The notes under the pieces are model-generated. The model saw nothing but the letters and a program-made list of their open reading frames with translations. It ran no database searches and was not told the DNA's origin. Of a stretch of DNA of 7,250 nt, positions 1 to 7,100 are shown piece by piece. The DNA is from UBA2093 sp049454855 (GTDB taxonomy: Bacteria; Actinomycetota; Acidimicrobiia; Acidimicrobiales; Ilumatobacteraceae), in the NCBI GenBank assembly GCA_049454855.1, contig JBMUAQ010000098.1, forward strand, positions 1 to 7,250, written 5' to 3'. The translations under genes were made by a program, and so were the position numbers. Position 1 is the first letter of the stretch. Each line of letters begins with the position of its first letter.

Positions 1-1020
1 AGGTCGGCGCTTTTTGCCGACCTGCTCGAGACCCGAGTGACTCCCGCCCTCGAGCGCCTGTCGGAGGGACCCGGATCTCTCGACTCGCGTCTGGCCGCCT
101 CTCTCGCCGACGACGGCATCGGGACTGTCGTCCGTGCGCTCACCGAGATTGCACTCGCCGCGCGCCATGACGCGGGCATCGTCGACGGCACACGTGTTCT
201 GGTGACGCGGCTCGTCGACCTCCTGGTCGAGGACGAGGACGAGGGGATCCGCTGGCTCGTGGCCGCGGTGGTGCTCGGCCGCCAGTTCCTCGTGGGTGCG
301 GGGTGCGCCGTTCCGCGCATCACCGAGGACCTCGCCCGGTTCGTGCGCGCGATGTGCGAACGGATCGACATGCCCGCGCGCGCCGGCTCACCCATGGATA
401 TGCCCGAGGCTCCGATACCCGACAGCCCCGAGCCCAAGGCACGCGACGCGGTGTCGGAGTCACTCGCCCGTGCCACGACCCGGGCACTCGCAGAGAAGGG
501 CGTCGCGCGCGCGAACCTGAAGGACATCGCAGCGGACTCCGGCGTCACCACCGGTGCGGTGTACCGGCGGTATGACTCCAAGAACGACCTCGTGCGCGAC
601 GCCGTGGTGCGCGAACTCTCCCCGAGTCGTTACGAGTGGACGGGGCGCTTCGTGGCCGCATACGCCGGCATGAGCGGCGAGTCGGCGGGCGACATCCTTG
701 CCGACGAGGTGCTCGCCCTTCTCTCCGACCGCGAACGTGCACTCGCAACCTTGGAGATGATCCACGCGGCGAGGGTCGATCCGGCGGTCCGCGAGACACT
801 CACCGACCAGTTCCACGCGGCGGCCGACGCCCGCACTGCACTGTTCGCCGGTTTCGTGGAGGCCGGCGCCGTGAGCGATGCCGTGAACCCGGTGCTGATC
901 GGCTGGCTGATCCAGACTGCGCCCGCGGGCGGGCGGATCCTGGTATCTCTCGGTGTCACCGTTCCGGAGGAAAGCCTGAGGCGAGGCCTGCGCTCCGTGG
1001 TGAGCGCGCTCGCCCCCTGA
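1..1020 (+). CDS. Tandem (double) TetR/AcrR-family transcriptional regulator, 5' end outside window
   Basis: Probable DNA-binding repressor. The frame is open from base 1 with no stop, so the GTG at 37 is probably internal and the true start lies upstream; 339 residues are visible. The first residues (RSALFADLLETRV) look like the segment just after a TetR helix-turn-helix, where 'YrrFxSRxaLF' is usual, and are followed by about 110 mainly helical residues of a ligand-binding-type domain. A Pro-rich linker follows (about residues 125-147), then a full second TetR N-terminal domain (about 147-200) with the core LKDIAADSGVTTGAVYRRYD, then a second helical C-terminal domain to the stop at 1018-1020. 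In the second unit, KNDLVRDAVVRELSP sits where RSALFADLLETRVTP sits in the first, which supports a duplicated architecture. It is convergent with lipoprotein A. The ligand and target operator cannot be read from the sequence. Seen: HTH and open frame. Inferred: first HTH upstream. Confidence 0.88.
   Translation, partial: RSALFADLLETRVTPALERLSEGPGSLDSRLAASLADDGIGTVVRALTEIALAARHDAGIVDGTRVLVTRLVDLLVEDEDEGIRWLVAAVVLGRQFLVGAGCAVPRITEDLARFVRAMCERIDMPARAGSPMDMPEAPIPDSPEPKARDAVSESLARATTRALAEKGVARANLKDIAADSGVTTGAVYRRYDSKNDLVRDAVVRELSPSRYEWTGRFVAAYAGMSGESAGDILADEVLALLSDRERALATLEMIHAARVDPAVRETLTDQFHAAADARTALFAGFVEAGAVSDAVNPVLIGWLIQTAPAGGRILVSLGVTVPEESLRRGLRSVVSALAP
439..606 (+). other. TetR_N helix-turn-helix DNA-binding domain (second unit)
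   Basis: This stretch encodes the complete DNA-binding domain of the second TetR unit. A first helix (SLARATTRALAEKG) leads into the HTH, where LKDIAADSGV is the positioning helix and TTGAVYRRYDSKNDL contains the recognition helix and the Tyr-Arg-x-Tyr signature typical of the family. This domain is the main reason for the family call. Confidence 0.9.
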
Positions 1021-1033
1021 CTCTGCCGGGTCC

Positions 1034-1047
1034 GGGTCATCCGACCC
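1034..1047. terminator. Small GC hairpin at the convergent gene junction (weak)
   Basis: GGGTC (1034-1038) can pair with GACCC (1043-1047) around a 4-base loop. The hairpin overlaps the stop codon of lipoprotein A (1037-1039) and lies 13 bases after the regulator's stop. There is no T-run on either side, so it is at best a weak or factor-assisted bidirectional stop. A 5-bp stem can easily occur by chance in DNA this GC-rich. Confidence 0.2.
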
Positions 1048-4000
1048 TGACGACGACCGATCTCGTTCTGATGGTTCCCTTGCTGTCGGCAGCGACCGAC
1101 ACGACGCATGTCGTGCGCAGACGCGGTGTCGACACCCTGGTCTTCTTCGACACGATGCGGCACCCGCCGGTGGCCGTGTAGGTGGGCTTGCCCTTCACGT
1201 TCCCCAGGAGACTGAACAGGCTCGCCGTGGTCCCGCGCTTCAGCGACACCAACGGCTTCGTGGCGAACGACCTCGGCGACGTCGCGGACTTCTTGCCGAG
1301 CTTGCCCTCCACCGAGAAGCGGTAGGTCTTCGCCGGGTCGAGGCCCTTGATGGTGCAGGACTTCTTGCGCCCGGGGCTGCACGTGAGATTCCGGCCCGAC
1401 GGGTGGGCCTTGACCTTCACGTTCCGCAGGCCCACGGGCGTTGCGAACGACACCGTCACCGCGCGGTTGCCCGGCTTCAGTTTCGTCACCATGAAGTTCC
1501 GCGACGCCGACTTGTCGACGTCCCCCTTGTTCAGGACGATCGTCCCGTCGGAGGTGATGCGGTAGCCGAACTCGTTGCCGGCCGCGTCAGCCACCCTGCC
1601 GGTGCCGGAGGAGACCCCCTGGTGCACCACAGTCTCCAACGGGAGCTCTGTCGGCCCCACCGGCGGCCCGGTGAGGGCATCCTCGCTTTGGTTCGCCTGC
1701 GTTGGGGTCTCCGGGGCCGGCGTGACCGACCCACCCGATGCCACCCCGGGCGCGATCACCTCGGCGTTCGCAGCCGACGACGGGTTGACGAGGATCTCTC
1801 CGCTCGAGGAGATCCGCACCGGCCCGTAGACGGGGTTGGCGCCGATCTTGAAGCCGCGACCACCCATCCATGCGCCCGACTCGTCCGCCACGAGCGCCGT
1901 GGTTCCTGAGGCGAAACCGCCGAAACCGCTGACTGCCTCGTTCGAGTACACGTCGAACACCTTCATCGACCTGTCGTCCAGGCCGACATACACCCTGTCG
2001 CCACCCGTACCGAGGGCCCCGACCCGGGCCCCGAGGTCGAGGAAACGATGGAGCACGTCACCGCGCAGTGAGTACCGCACCAACGATGCCTCGCCGGCCC
2101 TGTAGCCCATGAACAGCGACTGCCCGTCGGGAGCGAACGCCACGGTCCGCACATCGGATCCGGCAGCAGCCCTCGACCGGAAACCGGACAGGTCGCCGGC
2201 CTCCCCCGTCAGAACCGCTGATCCGTTCACCGTCACGCCGCCGATGGACCTGAACGAGCCGACCACCGCGACAGACGTCCCGTCGGGCCCGACGGCGATG
2301 GACTCGACCGGGCCGTCCGTGTTCGCTAGATACCTGTCGGTCTGGATGAGCTCGCGCGCGTCGAGTGCCGCGTAGTTCTTCATGCCGATGCCGCCGATGC
2401 TGTCGAACACGCCGCCCACGTGGATGTTCCGGCCGTCCAGGGCGATGTCGTTCACCTCGGCGAGATCCGAGTCACGCGACAGCAGCACCCGCATCCGGCC
2501 GTCATAGGTGCCGTCCTCGAGGTAGCGCACGAAACTCGTCACCAGGTTGTTGCCCGCCGCGTCGAACTTGCCGCCCACGTACACGAGTCCGTCACGGATC
2601 GCGATCGCCCGCACGGGACCGTTCGGGGCATCCTTCACCGCGTTGAGGCCGGCCACGAACCGGCCGTCGGCGTCCATCTTGATCAACGACGGCACTGGGT
2701 ATCCCGCCACCGAGAACGTGCCGCCCACCACGATGCCTGCCGCGCCGTACGCGGAGGTCCTGATGGCACTGTCGGTCCTGATGAACCTGGTGTTCCCCAC
2801 GGCGAACCACGCCGCATTTGCCTGTGCCTGCTGTCGGGCGAGCAGCACGAGACCGTGGCGGCTCTGGTTGTCCACCACGGTGAAGGGGCCGCTCAACAGC
2901 ACGGTCTCGTAGCCGTTGATCACACTGGCCGAGATGGCGTTGACCGGTCCGTTCACCGTCGCCAGTGGCGCGATGGAACGGCTCCCGGTCACGGGGTTCT
3001 CCGAGTACGTGGCCACCCAACGTGCAGCCACCGCGTTGCCGGCTCTTGCGTTGCGGAACTGGCCGCCGAAGTGCACGGTGGTCGTGAGACCCACGGTGCC
3101 CACTGCGATGGCCGACACACGCCCGTCGAACGAGGCCCCGGGACCTGATGCGAGTCCCGCGTTGTCCCAGGAGAGACGTGTCGCGTTGCCGTGATCGTGC
3201 TGGACGGTCTCCGTCGCAGGTGCCCGCACGCGGACAGTGTTGAACGACCCGCCGACGTGGAGGACATCCCCGCCGGTGGGCGTCACATGGGTGGCGATGG
3301 CGGAGATGGTGCCCCATCCACTGATCTGACCCTGTGCATCAGCCACCAACACGTCGGCAGCACCGACATAGAGTCCGGCCTTCGTCATGGCGACCGCGGT
3401 AACGACCTCCGCACCGTTGACCGTGAAGTCGCCGGCCACCACGATTCCGCGGGTGGTGGCCGCGAGCAGAGTGTTCTGGGGCACGGCCCGGAGACCGCGG
3501 TACGTGATCTGGAGCGGTCCGCCCGCAACACCTGTGGCGGCATCCAGCTTGATGACCGAGCCGGGCAGCGACGCGTAGAGAACCGGCTGGTTGGAGGAAT
3601 CCGTGCCGAGTGCGATGTCCACGACGGGCACCCCCGCCGGCAGCACCGGGGCGAACGCCCGGTCGAGCTCACCCGTTGATGTGATGTGCACGATGGACCC
3701 CGTCGCCACGGTGCCGACGGAGCCGATGAGTCCGGCGAGGTAGTACCCATTGCTGCCGTCAGGAATGATCTTCGTGACGATGCCGGTCACCCGCGGCAGC
3801 GCGATCCCCGTGGACGACGGGGTCAGCTGCGCCGCACCACCCGTGACGAGCCCACGTGTCGTGAAGTCGCCTCCCACCCAGATGTTGCCCGCGGAGTCCT
3901 TCGCGATGTCGCGGACACAGCAGTCGAGACCGGGTGTCGGCATCCCGTTGTCACTGCCCAGGGCCGCGTTGCGCGACTCCTCGGGCTCCACGTAGGCCTC

Positions 4001-4078
4001 CTCGGTGACGGCCGAGCTGCATGCCGAGGCGACGAGTGCCAGGGCGAGTGCGGCGGCAAAGGTGCGGAACTTGTTCAT
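1037..4078 (-). CDS. Predicted surface lipoprotein A with 14 propeller-type repeats and fibronectin-III-like C-terminus
   Basis: 1013 residues, probably exported by Sec and lipid-anchored on the outer face of the membrane. The start at 4078 is chosen over an in-frame ATG at 4117 because AGGGGG lies 5 bases upstream and the protein then opens directly with a lipoprotein signal (MNKFRTF, hydrophobic Ala/Leu stretch, VASAC with Cys20). A conserved block with Cys53-Cys54 follows, then about 14 blade-like repeats (about 58-765) marked by motifs such as NIWVGGDF, VLHVGGSF, LVYVGGKF and NIHVGGVF, often with 'DG..D..f' strands between them. A Pro/Thr/Gln-rich linker (about 765-825) leads to a fibronectin-III-like domain (about 860-942, Cys900 and Cys908) and a last module of about 70 residues with Cys973 and Cys991. 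There is no LPXTG motif or C-terminal membrane segment. The repeats resemble DUF5122/delta-60 propellers. It is paralogous to B next door and lies downstream of it. Binding or sensing is inferred; the ligand is unknown. Coding and export are well supported, function is not. Confidence 0.9.
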   Translation of the reverse strand: MNKFRTFAAALALALVASACSSAVTEEAYVEPEESRNAALGSDNGMPTPGLDCCVRDIAKDSAGNIWVGGDFTTRGLVTGGAAQLTPSSTGIALPRVTGIVTKIIPDGSNGYYLAGLIGSVGTVATGSIVHITSTGELDRAFAPVLPAGVPVVDIALGTDSSNQPVLYASLPGSVIKLDAATGVAGGPLQITYRGLRAVPQNTLLAATTRGIVVAGDFTVNGAEVVTAVAMTKAGLYVGAADVLVADAQGQISGWGTISAIATHVTPTGGDVLHVGGSFNTVRVRAPATETVQHDHGNATRLSWDNAGLASGPGASFDGRVSAIAVGTVGLTTTVHFGGQFRNARAGNAVAARWVATYSENPVTGSRSIAPLATVNGPVNAISASVINGYETVLLSGPFTVVDNQSRHGLVLLARQQAQANAAWFAVGNTRFIRTDSAIRTSAYGAAGIVVGGTFSVAGYPVPSLIKMDADGRFVAGLNAVKDAPNGPVRAIAIRDGLVYVGGKFDAAGNNLVTSFVRYLEDGTYDGRMRVLLSRDSDLAEVNDIALDGRNIHVGGVFDSIGGIGMKNYAALDARELIQTDRYLANTDGPVESIAVGPDGTSVAVVGSFRSIGGVTVNGSAVLTGEAGDLSGFRSRAAAGSDVRTVAFAPDGQSLFMGYRAGEASLVRYSLRGDVLHRFLDLGARVGALGTGGDRVYVGLDDRSMKVFDVYSNEAVSGFGGFASGTTALVADESGAWMGGRGFKIGANPVYGPVRISSSGEILVNPSSAANAEVIAPGVASGGSVTPAPETPTQANQSEDALTGPPVGPTELPLETVVHQGVSSGTGRVADAAGNEFGYRITSDGTIVLNKGDVDKSASRNFMVTKLKPGNRAVTVSFATPVGLRNVKVKAHPSGRNLTCSPGRKKSCTIKGLDPAKTYRFSVEGKLGKKSATSPRSFATKPLVSLKRGTTASLFSLLGNVKGKPTYTATGGCRIVSKKTRVSTPRLRTTCVVSVAADSKGTIRTRSVVVRVG
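1040..1246 (-). other. C-terminal two-cysteine module of lipoprotein A
   Basis: Residues about 945-1013 form a compact, strand-rich, basic module with Cys973 and Cys991, ending in alternating Val residues (SVVVRVG). The equivalent module in B keeps the same 18-residue Cys-Cys interval and the same VxVG ending. A disulfide outside the cell is plausible but inferred. I recognise no named family. Confidence 0.5.
1244..1501 (-). other. Fibronectin-III-like domain of lipoprotein A
   Basis: Residues about 860-945 follow a fibronectin type III pattern: KLKPGNRAVTVSF at the start, the conserved TYRFSV strand, and SPRSFATKP at the end. CSPGRKKSC carries two cysteines 8 residues apart. Over residues 838-942 this region aligns without gaps with B, 59 of 105 residues being identical by hand count. 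Such domains usually act as spacers or binding modules in secreted bacterial proteins. Confidence 0.6.
1784..3907 (-). repeat. Fourteen blade-like propeller repeats in lipoprotein A
   Basis: The repeat is a hydrophobic strand ending in (V/A)GGxF or a variant, recurring every 40-60 residues. I place its occurrences at residues 65, 112, 166, 211, 272, 334, 392, 448, 498, 551, 602, 654, 695 and 735. Degenerate copies include VLYASL, TVLLSGPF and RVYVGLDD. The first (DSAGNIWVGG) resembles a Reg_prop-type repeat, while intervening strands such as KMDADGRF resemble delta-60/DUF5122 repeats. Fourteen units would fit two seven-bladed propellers, which is inference. The repeats are diverged at DNA level. 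Confidence 0.65.
4019..4078 (-). other. Lipoprotein signal peptide of A (lipobox VASAC)
   Basis: Residues 1-20: a short basic start with Lys3 and Arg5, a hydrophobic core rich in Ala and Leu, and VASAC, which satisfies the relaxed lipobox pattern. Cleavage before Cys20 and lipidation of that residue are predicted. The +2 residue is Ser, and an acidic Glu-rich stretch follows. Confidence 0.8.
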
Positions 4079-4083
4079 GGGAA

Positions 4084-4089
4084 CCCCCT
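4084..4089 (-). promoter_or_regulatory. Ribosome binding site of lipoprotein A
   Basis: AGGGGG on the minus strand, 5 bases (TTCCC) before the ATG at 4078. It decides the start: the longer in-frame ATG at 4117 has no comparable purine run before it. The same hexamer at the same spacing precedes paralogue B. Confidence 0.75.
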
Positions 4090-4138
4090 GCTGGAGACTG
4101 TAATGAGGTCGCAGCATGCAACCCGTGCTCGTCTGACG

Positions 4139-4163
4139 CCCGGGGGCCCGGGGAAGTTCCCGG
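4139..4163 (-). terminator. Overlapping GC-rich inverted repeats after lipoprotein B (possible terminator)
   Basis: On the minus-strand transcript, 3 bases after the stop of B, CCGGG (4163-4159) can pair with CCCGG (4152-4148) around the loop AACTTC. The same 4148-4152 segment can instead pair with 4139-4143 around a 4-base loop, so the two hairpins exclude each other. There is no U-run, so a standard intrinsic terminator is not supported. It could be a weak terminator, an attenuating element, or a 3'-stabilising structure between two linked genes. Confidence 0.3.
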
Positions 4164-4166
4164 TGG

Positions 4167-7100
4167 TCAGCCCACTTTCACTGCGACCGTGCGCGACACC
4201 GGGATGCCCGACCTCTTCACGGTCACGGTGACCGAGCAGAACACCCTCGTTCGCGGTGTGCGGAGCCGTGACTTGCCCTTCACCAGCGAGCACGCACCCG
4301 TCTCGGAGTACGCGGCCGAAGACCCCTTCGGCGCGGGGACGATGTCGCGCAGTCGACGTTCTGTGCCGCGGCCCAGTTTCACGAACGGCTTCACCACGAT
4401 CGACCGGGGTGTGGACACCGTCTTGCCGCCCGAGCGGGCCGTCACCGAGAACCGGTAGTTGACCCATGGCGACAGCCCGCGGATGGTGCACGAGGTCTTC
4501 TTCCCGGGGCTGCACGTGAATGTCTTGCCCGTTCCGTGCGCCTTCACTGTCACTCGGGAGAGCCCGGCCGGTCGCCGGAACGTGACGGTCATCGACCTGT
4601 CCCCCGGCTTCAGCTTGCTGACGAGGAAATCACGCGACCGCGAGGCGTCCATGTCGACCTGGTCGAGCGTGATGGTGCCGTCGCGGCCGATTCTGTAGCC
4701 GAACACCGTTCCCTCACCGTCGGCGGCACGGCCCGCGCCGGGGCTGAGCGCAAGATCGACAACGGCCTCCACAACAGCGGGTGCGGGCGCCGGTGTTGCG
4801 GGGGCGGCCACGTCGGCGGTGCCGACGGGCACCGCAGGCGGCAGCTCGGGGGCCGACGGGGTCACCTCCACCTGTCCCTTGCCCGAGAGGAACACCGGGC
4901 CGTACGCGGGAAGGTTGCCCATGCGCAGCCCGGTGCCGCCCACCCACACACCGCCTTCGTCGGCAAGCAGGGCGGTGGTGGTGGCGAACGAGGGCGGGTC
5001 CGCGAGGAACGTGTTGGTGGAGGTGTCGATCACCCTCAGCGTCCGGCCCCAGTACCCCAGGTACAGCCGGCCTGCCGATGCCGCAAGCGTGCCCACCGAA
5101 CGGTCGAGGAACTGCGACACGATCGTTCCGTCGAGACGCTGGTTGACGAGCGATGTCTCCCCTCCCTCGTACGCCGTGTACACGGTGCGCGTCGCGTCGT
5201 CGAACGACACTGCGCTGGCTGGCACCTGTCCCTCCGGACGGGAGCTGCCACGGAAGGTGTCGAGGATGCGGCCGCCCGCCTCGTCGATCACCACGACCGC
5301 GGGCGAGGCCCACCCGCGCATTCCCCCGAACCGTCCAGCGACGGCCACAGTGGACCCGTCTGCCGACACCGAGATGTCGCGCACGTCCCCGTCGGTGGAC
5401 TCCCAATCGCGCGCGGGCAGCAGCGTGAAGTCCGGCAGGGCGAACGTGGCGAAGTTGCTGCGCGTCGGGCCGTACTCGAACGTGCCCCCCACGTACATCC
5501 TGTCCCTCCCGAACGCGATGTCCTTCACCACCGGTGCGCCGTCGGGATGGGTGAACGGCCTGGCGAAGCCCGGGTCGAAATCTCCCGCCTCGGTGTAGCG
5601 CACGACACCGGCAACAGCTGTCGGCCTGGCACCGCCGATCTCGCTGAAGTAACCGCCGACGTACACGTGGCCGCCGTGCACCGCCAGTGCCTCCACCCCA
5701 TCGTTCGGTTGGGACGGCTGACGCAGGGAGGGATTGAACGCCCCGTCGGGTGTGAGCCGCAACAGGTTGCCTCCCCGCACACCAATCGCGGTGAAGTCGC
5801 CCGCGAGCAGCAGATGGTCGTTCACGAGCGCGGCATCAGAGATCCATTCTCCGTCGTGGAAGAACGCGCCGGGCAGCTGCCGCCACCCGTTCACACCCGA
5901 CACCGCGATGGCCAACCGCCCGGACAACGGCACGTCGGTGAGGCCTGCCCCGAAGCGTGCCGCGGAGAACCCACCACTCGCGACGAGGGTCTCGCCCGTC
6001 GCAGTGGACAGATGACGCACCATCTCCACGTACCCGTTGGGCCTGATCTCGGCGGCCGACACCACAATCTTGGAGTCGGCATCGCTGCGCGAGATCCTCA
6101 CCAAGTGCGGGTTCGGCGGTGCGACAAGGCCTCCCGCCACGGAGAAGCCGAGGAAGCTCCCCGCCCCGACGTGCAGGATCTCGCGGGCGTCGGCACTGCG
6201 GCTCGCGTCGATGGCGCGCACATCGCCCACCGCGAGCGCATAGGCGGAGATGCTGACCCCGGTGACGGCCCACGAGACACGCGCGATGTTCATCACCTGC
6301 TTCGACTCCTGGAACGTTCCGTCCGCGCCGACGACGAACGCGCTCTCGAACCGCCCGCCGAAATACACCGAGTCGGTGCGGTTGGCCCCTGCCACGCTGT
6401 CGGCGGCGACCAGGGAACCGGGGCGGGTGCCGTCAGCACCCTGACGGAACGACAGGCTCGCCACAACCTGCCCGTCGGTGCCGATGAACACGGCCCCCGC
6501 GTGGTAGCCGAACCTCTCGCTCGTGAAGTGCCCTTGCAGCACGATTCCGCGCGCCGTGGCAACCAGACCGCCGTTCGTCAGAGTCGCGGGCGCCCCGAGG
6601 AACGTGATGTTGATCCGGGACATCTCGGCCCCGGTCACGGGGTCGAGCCGCACCAGGACCCCCGGTTCGTTCCACTGGCTGGTGTCCAACCGCACGAGCG
6701 CATAGAGGCGACGCGTCGCCCCGGCGCCCTGCACCACAATGTCCTCCACCGCGGAGTCGGCGCCCCACGGGGAGACAAAGGCGGGGTCGTGTGTGCCGTC
6801 GGCCCCGACGTGCGCGAGGTTCACCGCAGGCGACGTGCCCACGCGGGAGAAGTACCCGACGACGTAGAAGCCCCCCAGCCCGTCGGGGACGACGGACTTG
6901 ACGCTGCCGTCGACACGGTCGAAGTTGTCGGGGGTCGCGCCGAATGCCGCGAGTCCGCCCGTGACACGTCCGACCGTCAGGTTGTGTCCGCCGACCCAGA
7001 TGTGCCCGGTGGAGTCCTTGGCCATCGTCGACACACAGCAGCCCAGGCCGATGAACGGTTTGCCGTCATCGTTCGGGAGCGCCGCGTTGCGCGATTCCTC

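Larger units (their letters stand above)
4079..4166 (-). other. Intergenic region between lipoproteins B and A
   Basis: Eighty-eight bases separate the stop of B from the start of A. The B-proximal part holds GC-rich inverted repeats (4139-4163) and the A-proximal part holds the ribosome binding site of A. No convincing -35/-10 pair was seen, so co-transcription with B is possible, but a separate promoter cannot be excluded. Confidence 0.5.

Noticed and set aside
37..39. GTG at 37 as the true start of the TetR gene
   Set aside because: The frame continues open to base 1, the residues before it fit a TetR domain, and starting here would leave half a domain at the N-terminus.
630..1382. Minus-strand open frame of 250 codons spanning the regulator end and the lipoprotein A end
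   Set aside because: It overlaps two genes with strong protein-level evidence, in a wrong frame for A, and its translation resembles no protein family.
2420..3148. Long open frame (242 codons) on the plus strand opposite lipoprotein A
   Set aside because: It lies fully antisense to a well-supported coding region, its translation is low-complexity and rich in Arg, His and Gly, and it has no recognisable domain. Strong GC bias at third codon positions creates such frames.
4076..4117. Longer N-terminus of lipoprotein A from the ATG at 4117 (and similarly 7235 for B)
   Set aside because: Both extensions put 13 residues with polar and charged character ahead of the signal peptide and lack a ribosome binding site, whereas the downstream ATGs have AGGGGG at 5 bases.
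4097..4121. Possible promoter for lipoprotein A: TTGCAT and TACAGT on the minus strand
   Set aside because: The hexamers are only 13 bases apart, well short of the usual 16-18, and each match is partial.
4819..5598. Open frame of 259 codons on the plus strand opposite lipoprotein B
   Set aside because: It is antisense to clear repeat-coding sequence, has a Pro/Ser/Arg/Thr-rich composition and no domain or convincing ribosome binding site. It is a shadow of the real frame.
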